Shown: in pieces, positions 35,283-47,163 of the stretch | Layout of the letters: each line of letters opens with the position of its first letter | Position numbering within the stretch: the stretch's first letter is position 1 | From: Acanthosoma haemorrhoidale | Lineage: Eukaryota; Arthropoda; Insecta; Hemiptera; Acanthosomatidae | Direction: 5' to 3' | DNA length: 64,000 bases | NCBI GenBank assembly: GCA_930367205.1 | Contig: OV884013.1 | Coordinates: forward strand, 121,621,827 to 121,685,826 | The notes under the pieces: generated by a model | The model's database searches: none | What the model was told of the DNA's origin: nothing | What the model saw: the letters and a program-made list of their open reading frames with translations, nothing else | Made by a program: the position numbers and the translations under genes

Positions 35283-35971
35283 ATGCTTAGTCCTGTCTAT
35301 GATGAGACCCCAACCACTTGATGTTTATGGTGAATAACGCGTACGAGCAGCATAACCATCCGACCATATTTCACTAACAATGAAGAAAACATTTTTCGAC
35401 AACTATAGCTCGTGGCCTATGTTGTGTTCATGCATGGTTCTGTAACATGTAAGGTCAAATGTGTTCGTGTTCATAACAGTTTTGAACATGACAAACATAC
35501 TTATAGTGGTAAATTCCTAGACCATATAGATCGAATTAAATACGTTGTCAACTACCATAGCTATTTATATAATTTGTTCCGAGGGGGGGGGGGCAAAGAG
35601 CCTCCATAATAATAATGTATAAATCGTAAAGGCATTCAATATACTTGTTTCTGATTGGCTGTCTTAGAGGTTAATGGCGAACGAAGGATAGGCTCCCCTT
35701 TTGCAGGTCTCCATTGTTTTTGAGTTATACAGACAGTTTAAAATTGAAGTTTTCATCCAGACAGTCCCTTCATTTCCTTTCAAAACCAGCAGCTATCGTC
35801 TCAATCGAACTCTTTAATTTTATTTATCACATTCTATGAGGTAAGCCTTAACTTTTTATTCATTTCTCTCCTTATCTGGACCTTATTTTATTTTTATTTT
35901 TCTACTTATTATAGAGTTATCTCTTATTGGTCCGTAAAATCCAATTTTGGAAATTTCCTCCTCCTAAAAAG
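35283..35971. other. unassigned DNA
   Basis: No gene recognised. The 65-codon frame at 35412-35609 has no motif I know and ends in a G run. Confidence 0.3.
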
Positions 35972-36546
35972 AGTGCATGAGTTTTCCCCCCCCCCTTCAT
36001 AGCCCCTTTAAATCTACAGATAATTATATACAATTATAGATCCTCAGGCGAATCTATTTAAAAATTATTTTTGTATTTCCTGTAGCGTCGCTACAATATA
36101 TACAGGTTTTGTTATTTTATAAAAATTATATAATGGAATAAACAAGTATAATGATGCACTGGACTCAACTGACTAATAAAGGTGATGGGGCTCACCTTTT
36201 TGATCAAACTTATAACTAACTTACATAGTAATTCTTAGCCTAATTTTTCCTCGGCAGTCTGTTGCCATCGATGCGGGAGGGGTGGTGGGTGTTAAACACT
36301 GGGTTGGTCAGGTGCTGCAATGAGTCAAAAAACTTTATGTGTCTCCGGCGGATAAAGTCACCCGCCGACGGCACACCAAGCAACGGTTGCAGGTCAGCGT
36401 TCTTTGACCTCTCAAGAGAAGTATGTCGGACCACTTTTCGCATGATCCCATTCTGGAAATGTTGGAGATATTTGGCTGTATTGTTAGTCAAGTGGGTAAA
36501 TAGCGGGGCACCGTACAGCAGAGCTGGCTTGAGGAAGTGCATGAGT
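35972..36546 (-). mobile_element. F1 non-LTR retrotransposon, 5'-truncated, with 11-bp TSD
   Basis: AGTGCATGAGT flanks it (35972-35982 and 36536-36546). On the minus strand a near-intact coding end reads ALLYGAPLFTHLTNNTAKYL, KVVRHTSLERSKNADLQPLL, AGDFIRRRHIKF and LTNPVFN. The hairpin (36180-36197) and the full 3' UTR follow. Oddly, the tail is not pure poly(A): in sense it is a run of 10 G before 4 A (plus-strand TTTTCCCCCCCCCC). The plus frame at 36262-36552 is an antisense shadow. Confidence 0.85.
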
Positions 36547-36950
36547 AGATAAAACCAAAATTTAAATTCACAAACGCTTTATCTCATTTTCGAAAAGAGA
36601 GCTCTCGTAAATCGCATAGAGAATGTTCGTTGATTATTAAATTGCAGCTTTAGAAATGCCCGTCTAGTGTTATTTATGAAGGGAAAAAAGTTAGTCTCCG
36701 CACGAAGTTGGCCAGGCTAAAGAGCGCCGTGCAACTCTGCGAAGAAGTTGCAAATCAGTTGCAAATTGGACAGCTCCCTCGGGCCCGGAGTACTGCCGAT
36801 ACCCGACGTCGCTTGGCCACGAGTCCAACATCCTTCGGCCTCCCGACTTGCTAATTGTCGAGGCGAAGAGTAAAATGCAAATGATTGTCAATTTGATTGT
36901 CCTCGCAGTATTCAAGGTGCCCTCTTAAACGTCTTGGAATATCTTTGCAG

Positions 36951-36977
36951 CTGTGATTACCTACTGCCTGTCAAGGG
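36951..36977 (+). other. candidate 27-nt exon (weak)
   Basis: A branch-point-like CTTAAAC, then ATCTTTGCAG, precedes 27 bases followed by GTAAGT. The frame CDYLLPVK begins after 1 base and ends with 2 bases (GG), the phase that the candidate exon at 45750 requires (GG plus G gives Gly). The exon is very short and could easily be chance. Confidence 0.2.
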
Positions 36978-37291
36978 GTAAGTTAGTAACGTTGCAGAAA
37001 TGAAAAAAAAAAGAAAAAAATTATGATTTCATTTTGTGCCATGAATATTCTCCTATTCCACTTTTGCTAGAAAAAGTTAGTTAGTTAATTCATACAAGTC
37101 AAAAGTTGAAAATTAGTTGAATCAAATTGAACAAACGGCAAATTTTATCCTAACTTTTCTCCTATTCATTTGTATTCTGTTCAATAATAACATTGTAATT
37201 TTATTGCATTATGACCTCATTAACACTTTTTTTTGTATATTTATATAAAATTAAATTGTTAAAGTAAACATTCTAATTTTCAGTGCTATTG

Positions 37292-37295
<4 letters not shown>

Positions 37296-37330
<35 letters not shown>
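37296..37330. repeat. AT microsatellite
   Basis: About 17 uninterrupted TA dinucleotides. Confidence 0.95.
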
Positions 37331-37332
<2 letters not shown>

Positions 37333-38317
37333 TCATTATTTTTATGTAACAAAAGCCTGCGACAAAAAATATATTATTACAACCTTATACGTTTGTTACT
37401 TTGATGTTGAACAATTATTAGAATATCCACTAAAGTTGATTGTTTAACGTATAAATTCTGAATATATTATTACGTTCTTTTAAAGATATCGTAATTTTAT
37501 TTTTTCAAATATTTCTAATCTATTATCAATTAATAATTTAGGTTCTATTAACAAAAATAAATCTGGCAAAAAGATGAATTTAATTTTACAAAATAAACTT
37601 CTATTAATTTTATAAATACTTGTCTATAAATTTGATTCCTTTTCTTCTTTAATTCTCTTCATTCTTTAAACAAAATTAATACTTCTTCTCTTCGTGCTAT
37701 TTCTCTTCCGTTCTGCTTTAAGTCAATAACCACTAACCAACAAAGTTTTTAAGTATTTCTTACTCTCAATCTCAAGCTAATAACATGTATTACGGGCTGA
37801 TTCCAAAACTAGATGAGTATAATTCCCTGTGTGTTTTCATTATCACAACCACAACTATACTAATTATAACTGGCTAAAACTGGAGAGTAATTCTGTGTTT
37901 GTTTCTATCATCACAACAACCAGTATACTACCTTTTGTTTTTTTCATACACTCTCACTTGTTTTTATTTTGCCTTCTTGATAAGTTGGATTAAATATTAT
38001 ATAAAAACTCCACAATATCTAATATCACAACAATATATTCTGAACGAAAGTAGGAATAGTCAATGAGTATATTAACTTCATGATTCATAAAAAAAATTAG
38101 CTTTTTGAAGGTAGTAAGTACAAAGTCGTAAGTCAAATTAAGCAATTCATCTGATAAATTGAATTTTCTAATTATATGTCTTTTGTCATTAAGTGAATTT
38201 TCTTCTAACGCTTCTTCTTCCAGAGAGTTGAGGCTGTTGACCTTAAATTGAAATCCCACAAAATACGTATTTTAGAGAATCAATATTAACTCTGGAATTT
38301 TATTGATACGCCTAAGA

Positions 38318-38388
38318 TTTGCCTGAGGATCTATAATTGTGTATAATTATCTGTAAATTTAAAGGAGCTATGGGAAAAAAATAAAAAA
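38318..38388 (+). mobile_element. F1 terminal 3'-UTR fragment
   Basis: Plus-strand match to the last 65 or so bases of the F1 3' UTR (GCCTGAGGATCTATAATTG through TTTAAAGGAGCTATGGG) with a poly(A)-rich end. It is the shortest F1 copy and is opposite in strand to the F1 copies around it. Confidence 0.75.
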
Positions 38389-38726
38389 TATATAAGGTTC
38401 CGCTGACTCTGAGTCAGTTTCCAGTTGCAGTGAGGTACGAGGCACAGTCTTAATTTGTGCATTGCAGCTCACTACAATTTGTTTAATTCCTTTGTTTATT
38501 CTATATATTTAGAAATGCCATTTATTTAAAATATAGAGACATACATATGTAATGTAAATATCAAAATATAGATACTTATTCATATCACAGTTTATTCTGG
38601 ACTTTCACAAACATTTTCGACGGTGGTTTGACGATTGGTTCAGAAACGTAAATAAACTAGTATCAACTAATTCTCAATATGAATAACCAATACCCAGAAA
38701 ATGAAGACAGGGTTCATTTTCTTTTT

Positions 38727-39065
38727 CCTTTCATAGCCCCTTTAAGTTTACAAATAATTATAGATCCTCAGGCGAATCTATTTATAAATTATTTCTGTAT
38801 TTCCTGTAGCATCGCTACATCATATGCAGGCATTATACGTGACTAGACTGAACTGACTAATAAAGGTGATGGGGCTCACCTTTTTCATCAAACTTAAAAC
38901 TAACCTACATACTTATTCTTTACCTAATGTTCCCCCAGCAGTCTGTTGCCATCGATGCGGAAGGGGTGGTGGGGTCATAGTGTTAAACACTGGGTTTGTC
39001 AGGTGCTGCAACGAGTCAAAAAACGTGATCTGTCTCCGGCGGATGAACTCGTCCACGGCACACTA
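38727..39065 (-). mobile_element. F1 non-LTR retrotransposon, 5'-truncated
   Basis: On the plus strand this shows the complement of the F1 3' UTR (TCATAGCCCCTTTAAG), the intact hairpin (38864-38881), the ORF end NPVFN and RRRQI, and the start of the VDEF region. The tail is a degenerate T/C-rich tract. A deletion shortens the UTR. 5' truncation is near 39070. Confidence 0.8.
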
Positions 39066-39744
39066 AGCAACGTTCCAGCAGAGGTTCAAGCTGAACTAGT
39101 AATTGTTAATATAAATTCAATGTAATTTAGATAATGCTGTAAAAAACTAGCTCTCAGAAAATGTTTTCTGATATATTCTAGTAAAAGCGACCAGCTAAAG
39201 AGATAAGATATTGCCTTGGCTAAGGAAATAAGATAACTCAACTGGATTATCAAATCAAAAATTGATGATTCTTAATAATGAAAACTGAACGAACCTCACA
39301 GAAAATTATGCAGGGGACAATGCCCCTATAATATTTTTGATTTGGTATAATTATAATTCCTCATTGGCAATTCCATAATGGGATGCATATTTATAAAAAA
39401 AAAATATATTAAAAAAAAAGTGCCGACAAGCTATTTTTATTTGAAATAAATTAGGACTGCTTCATGCGCTTAATTTATTTCCCCTTTCAACGAGCTGGAT
39501 TATTCAATCCCATCCGTTGGCTAATTTATTCACTGAGTTGATTAAAAAAAAACCAAACAAAAAACGTTATTTATATTTAAATGGATTCTTTTCTTCACGG
39601 TGGCATTCATGCATGAATACAGAGAATTTAAACGTGTTTAAGGAAAAAAACAGGGGGGTATTTAACCGCTAAAAAATATTATTTAGTATCAATATTAAAA
39701 GAATTAGATCCGATTTAATTGTGTGATGTATTGATAGGGTTCGG
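39066..39744. other. unassigned AT-rich DNA
   Basis: No gene or repeat recognised. Confidence 0.3.
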
Positions 39745-39925
39745 TTTTTTTTTTTTACTTACTTAGCTCTCAAACTTAATTAAAATAGGATGTGGGAAAA
39801 TTATTTTGGGCTAATGAGTGCCTTTCACTAAGGGGAGTCCCCCATTTGAAGGATGTATGGGAAGGATATAGGGTGGGGTATGCCTAAAGGAGGCGGGTGG
39901 AATCAGGAAGGTAGTGAGAGTTTAT
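39745..39925 (-). mobile_element. repeat Y, second copy
   Basis: A poly(T) is followed by TTAGCTCTCAAACTTA and GGCTAATGAGTGCCTTTCAC to GGTAGTGAGAGT, matching 1441-1612 closely. No convincing TSD found. Confidence 0.75.
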
Positions 39926-40120
39926 TGTTTGCGTAACGATTGCTAATATTGGGAGAGAATTTAGGTATAGTTCTAATACATGTAGGATTGGCAACCGCCT
40001 CACAATGGAACGAGTCAGTGAAAACATAATCTTGATCCTAGCTATATTTCACCAGACGACACTGTATCTGTGAAAGTCTGGCAATATCGTTCTTTAAAAT
40101 ACCTTGAGTATTAATACGTT

Positions 40121-40545
40121 TAACCTATTCAACCATCCTAATCCCCTAGCACTGCGCCATTCATCCCTATAATCCTCCTCGGAGACTGAAACGGCAGTGG
40201 CATCGTGACCTGCTATAAATGCGTGACAGTGGGAGTCCTGGCAATGATCAGTTTCCCCAATCGTGTCCTGAGCGTATGTGGCTCTCGCGTGTCAGCCTCT
40301 GCTAGCTCGTATCCAGTGACGCAGCTGACAGACCAGCGTGGGGGAGTTCCCAAGACTCCGCTTCCTCTTTTGCATGGGAAGGAGGTGGCAACCATGTGGA
40401 TTTTGGAGGTCTCTGGGCTGATTGTAAATTCTGTATGAATGAGCGAGTGAATGAAAAATTGTAAATATGGTATGAATGAGAACAATTATTTCAATAGCTT
40501 ATTGCCTAGTAAGACAGATTGTAATTTTATCATAACAAAGCTGTT
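40121..40545 (+). mobile_element. F2 non-LTR retrotransposon 3' end
   Basis: The last 30 or so codons of the F2 ORF (HPYNPPRRLKRQW, then a stop near 40218) and the complete F2 3' UTR. The UTR includes the AACCATGTGGATTTTGGAGG and GAATGAGCGAGTGAATG blocks and the GCTTATTGCCTA hairpin-like end. ORFs in the UTR are chance. Confidence 0.8.
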
Positions 40546-41179
40546 TAATAATAAAATAAGTTAGTTTTAGTTAATATGTTTGGATTGAATAATAAATAAT
40601 TGTGCGGGTCAAACCTACAAATTATTCACGAGGAAATAGACGCTGCTTTAAAGAGAATTTTCACCGAGACCGTTCGAGAATAATGCACGCGACCGCATTC
40701 TTCTTGCTTTTGTTGACCTAAATAATTTATATACACTGAGTTATATAACTTATTATTATATATATATAGTTTAATGAAGGAGTGTAAAGAAAATACTAAA
40801 GTAATTGACTATGTACGTTTTGAATAAGTAGTCACTTGGAACAAACGGGGAAATTACTTTATAGCACAAGCTCTGAGGCAACATGCATGAATTATTTTCT
40901 TTATCTTCTTTTATTTTAACGATTCATAATTCGTCATTATTATTCATTTTCATTTTTTCTATTTATTAATTGTATTCATTTTCCATTTTACTTCGTCACA
41001 CTCTTTTGATAATTCGTATATTTGAATACCTTTCTTGGTAGCGATTGTTAGCGGATAACTCGTTTATGTTTTTAGTTTCAATCTTGTGCTGTTCACTCAT
41101 TATGTACATATCATTATCACATATGTACATAGGCCCTTTATTGTTTATAATCACATGAGCGCAATTCATGGCATATAAA
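40546..41179. other. unassigned AT-rich DNA
   Basis: No gene or repeat recognised. Confidence 0.3.
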
Positions 41180-41991
41180 GGGTGTCCCAGAATTAATGCA
41201 AGATTTAAATTTGCCGCCATATGTGCAGTAAAGTGGTGGCAACCCTAAAAAAAAAACAATTTGACAGCTGACAGTTTAGGGTTAGTAAAAATGGAGCGTT
41301 ACACGATAGAACAACGTGTCTTCATTGTTGAACATTATCTCAAAAATAATGAAAGTTTGGCGGCCGCAGTTCGAAAATTTCATACAAAATATGGTCGGAA
41401 TAGTGTTTTGACTTCATCAACTGTGAAGACATTAATTGAAGAATTTAGGGAGAATGGATCAGTTGGAGACACTAAACACACTGGTCGTCCAAAAACAAGC
41501 CGTTCAAATGTCAATATTGAAGAAGTGCGTGAAGTGCTGTTGAAAATCCATAGCGCAGTTCTTTGTGCCGAAATCGGATGATATTGATGTGGCCGATATG
41601 TGGTTTCAACATGATGGTGCCAAATGCCATACAGCCCATGAAACAATTCAAATACTGCATGAGACATTTCCAGGGTGTGTACTCTCTCGTTTCGGTGATC
41701 AGAATTGTCAAAGGTGTATGTCAACAAGCCCACATCCACCCGTGCATTAAAAGAGGAAATTCAACGCTGCATCTACGGAATTCAACCACATTTATGCCAA
41801 ATGGTCATGGAAAATTTCGACAAAAGAGTGCGTATGTGCCAGCAAAGTCGTGGAGGCCATTTGCCCGATGTGTTATTCCATAAATAACCCTATCCTATAT
41901 ACTTTATAATTCAATAAAAAAAATAACAACAAAAATACTAAAAACTGTGTTTTCTATTTAAATCAAATCTTGCGTTAATTCTGGGACACCC
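41180..41991 (+). mobile_element. M-family TIR DNA transposon, internally deleted (copy M4)
   Basis: Inverted repeats GGGTGTCCCAGAATTAA and complement at the two ends. The transposase begins at 41291 (MERYTIEQRVFIVEHYLKNN), with an HTH and GRPKTSRSNVNIEEVRE. The shared central junction lies at about 41550. In another frame PKSDDIDVADMWFQHDGAKCH follows, then a second deletion at 41708 that removes the third-aspartate block SCDLTPLDFFLWGYLK. The last residues, PHLCQMVMENFDKRVRMCQQ to LPDVLFHK and stop, are the best-preserved C-terminus of the five copies. Confidence 0.88.
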
Positions 41992-42875
41992 TATATTTCT
42001 TATTTGTCGGCTAGGCATCCCTATTTATTCATTTTTGTTATTCTTAGGCGATGAAGTGCTGTCTTGTTTTCATTTTCTTTCATATCCATAGATTATATTA
42101 GGGTTAAGGTAACATAATGATGACGATGTCTTGATTGGCACACATGCCTTCTGCTAACTGGACTTACTCGCTCCCTGCCTCATCGCTGGAGGCAAACACA
42201 GCCCGAAGTCTTGAGTCAACACAATCAAGACTTGGACAACATGATGGAAAGGACGTGGAAGAGATCCCGGAGGGCAAACATAAAAAATAAATAACATAAA
42301 AACACATATGAGCGATGACGCTTTGATATAACGGCTCACGTGTTTATGTCTTGGCGTATGTAATTTCGTCCTTTGAACATTTTCACTTTTATCTCTTACT
42401 GATAAATATTTACTTATATAAAATATATATATCGACGTTTTCAGGCTTTGATGTGAAAATGCAGTATCTCCAACCACTACCCTTAAGAATTAATTTCTGA
42501 TCGGGAATCCCCAGTCAGGAGAAATCCTTTTCCTTCGTCAGGGAAAATGAGTAGAAAGACTTTGTAAAATCCTGTTTACGAAATCGAAATCATTGTTGCC
42601 ATACCTTTGCTAACAACGGAGGCAATGCGATTATTTTTTTTTTAATTTAAAGTTAAGTTCTGGGACCCAGTTTAGCGATCTATGCTACGCAACCCAGGTA
42701 GCTGCTAGTATTTATAGTAGATAAGTTCAAACATTTTCATGTTTGTAGAACTCATATTATTAGGCAGAATGAATAAAAAAATGTATTTGCTAGCCAAGAA
42801 TGTACAAAGATGTGAGGAGCATTGTGTGTATTCGTTCTACCCTTGGTTACTCTAGAATTTAAATAATAATTATAT
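41992..42875. other. unassigned DNA
   Basis: A GC-richer stretch at 42130-42280 has a minus-strand frame ending at a GTAAGT donor (LDCVDSRLRAVFASSDEAGS, about 42167-42226) that reads protein-like, but I cannot place it. The rest is AT-rich with nothing recognised. Confidence 0.25.
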
Positions 42876-43312
42876 AGTAACCTATCCAACCAACCTAATC
42901 CCCTAGCACAGTCCTTGTACTGCACCACTCATCCCTATAATCCTCCTCGGAGACTGAAACGGCAGTGGCCTCGTGACTTGCTATAAATAAGTGACAGTGG
43001 GATTCCTGCCAATGGGCAATTTCTCCAATCATGTCCTGAGCGCCTGTGGTTCTCGCGCTCTTGGTCAGCCTCCGCTGGCTCTTATCCAGTGAGGAGCGTG
43101 GGGTGCTTCCCAAGACGCTTCCTCTTTCGCACGCGAGGGAGGTGCAACCATGTGGATTTTGGAGGTCTCTGGGCTGTTTGTAAATTCTGTATGAATGAGC
43201 GAGTGAATGAAACTTGTGTATATTGTATGAATGAGAACATTTATCACAATTGCTTATTGCCTAATAAGGCAGATTGTAATTTTAGCAGAGTAAAGAAGTT
43301 TCAATTTGTTTA
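42876..43312 (+). mobile_element. F2 non-LTR retrotransposon 3' end (subfamily with AAACTTGTGTATA)
   Basis: The last F2 codons, then the 3' UTR to AATTTGTTTA. It shares diagnostic differences with the minus-strand copy at 51381-51641 (GAATGAAACTTGTGTATAT in place of the usual AAATTGTAAATATGG; tail GTTTCAATTTGTTTA). The sequence just downstream (43313-43430) is also shared with that copy. Confidence 0.8.
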
Positions 43313-43430
43313 ACAGAAGATTTCCAGTGATCATAATGGCTTAGGGTGAAAAGTATCTAAAAGACAACCATTACAACGTTAACAATCATTTCATAGGTTT
43401 TTATTAAACTTGGGGAACTCCGACATTTGG
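43313..43430 (+). repeat. 118-bp segment repeated inverted at 51271-51380
   Basis: This non-F2 sequence, from CAGAAGATTTCCAGTG to GGGGAACTCC, follows the F2 tail here and follows the inverted F2 copy near 51.4 kb with only a few differences. One difference is an extra 9-11 bases in the other copy (a local duplication around ATCATTTCAACG). Confidence 0.85.
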
Positions 43431-43432
43431 AT

Positions 43433-43541
43433 GAGCGAGTGAATGAAAAATTGTAAATATGGTATGAATGAGAATATTTATTTCAATTGCTTATTGCCTA
43501 ATAAGGCAGATTGTAATTTTATCATAATAAAGTTGTGTTTA
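43433..43541 (+). mobile_element. F2 extreme 3' end fragment
   Basis: About 110 bases match the F2 tail from ATGAGCGAGTGAATGAAA through GCTTATTGCCTAATAAGGC to ATAATAAAG. It follows the previous F2 copy with only the 118-bp segment between them. Confidence 0.75.
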
Positions 43542-44875
43542 TCAGAACAAAGATGCAGAAGAAGTGAAAACTACAAAAACCTCCCATCCGAATCTAGGGC
43601 GCGGCCGCTCATATCAATTGATTCGCGTAAAGAATTATTTGAAGCATAACGAAGGACCAGTAGTAATTTTTTTTTGTCATTATATAAACTATTTTTATCA
43701 TACAAAATTATTTATTAGTTACAAATTACTTATAGACGTCTAATATATTTGGCCTAAAAAAATATTTAAATAGGCAGGAATGTTAATAAATACATGAATT
43801 ATATTTTGTAATAGCTTTAAAGTACTTTTTGCCTTATCATCTCTAACCGTCTTACTAGCCACAGTGAAAAATGATAACTCTAAATATAATAACACTTTTC
43901 GCAGTATTTTGAACATTTATTTTGTTTTTTCGCGTTTCATTTTACATAAATATAGTTATTGTATTTTAATTAAGACATAACTAGGTTATTATAACATAAG
44001 TTTAAAATATCAGACTAATCTGAGCAATAAGACTTCTCGAAACTTTTTAGAAAGTAGTGCCTATACCATGGAGATTTGTAACTAGATGGAAATAGTTTAA
44101 AACAGAACTACCCTCGATAGTAGATTGTCTAAAAACTATGACTACTGCCTATGTTTACGATCTTGATGGATATGGTTGGAATCCACACATCTCCCGCCAA
44201 ATTTGTACATTTGTAGGTTTGATAATCCTAAATGTTTGCTTAGGGCTCTTTGATTGAACTAATCTGATAAGGTTTGTTGGATAACCAGCTGTGTTTGTTC
44301 GCCATAAGCCCTAGGTGCATCTGTAGAAGCGGCAGCTTACAAACTGCATATCATTAGCAGTGCAAAGGGCCCTTTGGCAGACATGCTTTGTGGATGCAAC
44401 ACACTCGACCGCTAATGCTCGTCCTCTTTGATCATTGTGTGTCTATTATCCATGGGAGGCATCGCCGCAACTTCCGGGCCTAATAAGGCAAATTAGTTTT
44501 CCCGCTAGGCAGCTTATGAATAATCCTTTTGTGAATAAATATACTAGTTTGTTTTTTTTGGTTGATGGTCGTTAAGAAATAAACCAATTAATTATTTTGT
44601 GCACTTCGAAAACGTGGCTCTTTCAGCATCTATCTCCATACAATAACTACCCGGGACACGTCTGTTTATTTAAGATTGTTTGAAAATTTAATGTATTTTA
44701 AACCAAAAATGTCATATTTTACAAATGAAAGTTTTCAATGGTGTATGATTACAGGACATTACAGCAGTACAATAAGCCCATTACAATGTACATATCATGT
44801 GTCTGTTTCAATAGATTAATTTAAAAGGGTCATGAAAAAATATGCGCCAAATGAAATTTCGAAACTATGTTATAT
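43542..44875. other. unassigned DNA
   Basis: No gene or repeat recognised. The stretch is AT-rich at 43670-44000 and moderately GC-rich at 44160-44480. Confidence 0.3.
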
Positions 44876-45606
44876 TTTTTTTTATTATTATTAATCCTTT
44901 ATTGTGCTAAAATTACAATCTGCCTTATCAGGCAATAAGTAATTAAGATAAATACTCTCATTCATACCATATTTACAATTCATCATTCTCTCGCTCATTC
45001 ATACAATATTTACAGACAGCCCAGAGGCTCCCCAAATCCACATGCGAACGAGAAAGCGGAGTCTTGGGAAGTCCCCCACGCTTCTCCGTCAGCCGCGTCA
45101 CCTGATACGAGCCAGTGGAGGCTGACGAAGAAGCGCGAGACCCACAGACGCTCAGGACATGATTGCAGAAACTGGCCGTTTCCAGGACTCCCCCTGTCTC
45201 GCATTTATAGCAGGTCGCGAGGCCACTGCCGTTTTAGTCTCCGAGGAGGATTATAGGGATGAGTGGTTGGTTAGGTTACGATGGAATTTCATGAACTTGG
45301 AAGGGATGAGTTCGAGAATGTAAGGTATATTAAGATCGTTATGACGTAATAAGGGGCATTTACTATTGTTCTCAGGACTTTCGATTGAAAGCATTGGATG
45401 CGCTTGATGTTCGACATTTTTGCTGTCCCCCATAGCTCTATTCCGTATGTCCAGATTGGCTTAGCTATAACTTTGTAAATTAGTAGTTTATTTTCTATTG
45501 AGAGATGGGATGTCCTTTGAAGTAGTCTGTACAGTTGTCCAAAGCGTCTGTTTAGTTCTTGTCTTTTTAGTCTTGTATGTGGGTTCCAGGTCAGTCGTTT
45601 GTGTGA
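44876..45606 (-). mobile_element. F2 non-LTR retrotransposon, 5'-truncated
   Basis: Minus-strand F2: the UTR complement starts after a T-rich tail at 44876. The ORF end reads LTWNPHTRLKRQELNRRFGQ, LLIYKVIAKPIWTYGIELWG and NIKRIQCFQSKVLRTIVNAP, with one break near 45340 and a deletion near the end. It is 5'-truncated within the thumb. A possible 7-bp TSD is GTTATAT (44869-44875 and 45607-45613). Confidence 0.83.
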
Positions 45607-45749
45607 GTTATATAATGACGATATGGCACCCATAATTATATTTTGCAATCTAAAATGCTGGTACAAAGAGCTAGGAAATTCAAATTTCCTATATAAACTT
45701 TATGTATATAATAGGAATATTAATTTAAGTATTAAAATTTTTATTTTAG

Positions 45750-45802
45750 GCAATTTCGTCGTATTTCATCTCCAGACAGTGGAAGTATCAACGCAATGGA
45801 AG
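45750..45802 (+). CDS. candidate internal exon of a collagen-like gene
   Basis: TTTTATTTTAG precedes 53 bases that end at a GTATCT donor. One frame is open with plausible codon use: one base, then 17 codons reading QFRRISSPDSGSINAME, then one base (G). The trailing G is the phase needed by the collagen-like exon at 61639, whose first two bases GA would complete GGA (Gly), giving a Gly-Pro-Pro-Gly start to the triple-helix region. The other two frames offer no such join. I see no homologue from memory, and the pairing is an inference. If correct, the intron between them is about 15.8 kb and carries several transposons. Confidence 0.4.
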
Positions 45803-47163
45803 GTATCTTATGTTATTTTATGCAATGTTTTGATTTCACTCCAGTTCCTATTGCTAGGATTTTCTTTCAGTGGACAAAACTAAAATATTCCCCCATCATA
45901 TTCACTTCGAGATCCTGATAAATTATAATTAATATGACCTTGGACTTAGGTGAGCTATAACTACAACAAGTCATATTCGATTTTCATTTTATGTTATTGA
46001 TATCTCCATGATGACGGTTTGAGCACATATCATCTCCCTGTGTGGACATAATGTATGTTTTGGCGGACAGAAGGACTGCACTTCCGTTAGGGACCACCAA
46101 CCGCACGCCATTGTCTGAGGTCCGTGTTCCGGAACGGCGCCCGCCCGCTGATGAGGGTTCGGCTGACCACACCCTCTCCCCTGTCCGTCGGTGATCTATC
46201 GCAGTTATTGCACTGCCCTTGTTCTTCGTTACCTCTCCTGCTTCCTAGCACGATCTGCAAGGAGATTACGGGATGAATGATGATGCTGCAATCGTCCCAG
46301 GTATCTGCTTCTGTATTTGGGGGGGGGTTGCTAATTGCGATATCGATTGTCATCCCTTATCTTCAGAGTCCAGTCGATAACCCCCCAACAGCATCAAAGT
46401 TGTGGTTAGCTCTTAATAAATGGTTATTGCAGAGACCTAGGGGAGAAGGTCCACTTACACATAGGCACGGAACGATCGTATTACTCTAAATATTCTTAGT
46501 TTTATAGCAATCGTGTATAAATCAACCGGTCTGAAATTATAAAAGGTTTATTCGACAACTTCTCGAAGCAAGCTGATTTGTTTGTTGTTAACACCCAGTA
46601 AAAGTAAGTAATAAATGACCAAACTTTTAAGAATTCTCCCTTAAATTTTAATTCTTTGCGAAGAAGCTATTTAAGATTTAACGTTCTAATCTAATAGAAA
46701 TGTGGTAAAATTCCGTCATGTGACGGTGCCGCAGAAAGACATTTAAAAAACTTATATATATATTTGCCAACTTGAAACTCTATTTTCAGTTAGAGCGGGC
46801 AAAATAAATGAGAGGTCTCCAGTGCAAAGAGACGCCAGGGGGGACACGTCCAAAGATGACACACCCAAATAGAGTGGTCGTAAAGTGGGAGCCAAAAACA
46901 ATGAACAATGTCCTGTTTTTCCTCTAGATGGCGCTATGGGGAAATATCTACTCCGAACGATACCAGGGACTTCAGTTCAAACGTAGCAATTCCTCTCTCA
47001 ATTTTAAATGCCACCAACATGAGTTTGATTTGCTCTGGAGGTCGTCAAAGGGAAAACCTTTTTAAAAAGGACTGTTTCGATTAGAGCTGCTGAAAAATAC
47101 TGCTACGCCTTTAACGAATATAAAGACGCGAAGTTACTCCCTTACTTACTTTCTATATATAAA
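45803..47163. other. unassigned DNA
   Basis: A GC-rich block lies at 46060-46290, open on the minus strand for 88 codons without a recognised motif. The rest holds nothing identifiable. Confidence 0.3.

Larger units (their letters stand above)
36547..38317. other. unassigned DNA with GC-rich island and AT microsatellite
   Basis: 36690-36930 is a GC-rich island open on both strands for about 75-80 codons. The minus frame would start at TTG, not ATG. A possible 27-nt plus exon lies just downstream at 36951-36977 (CTTTGCAG acceptor, GTAAGT donor). An (AT)n run lies at 37296-37330. No gene is recognised. Confidence 0.3.

Noticed and set aside
36691..36915. Secreted-protein-like minus frame KLTIICILLFASTISKSGG
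   Set aside because: The first codon is TTG, not ATG, with no upstream ATG in frame, so the signal-peptide appearance is not supported as a start.
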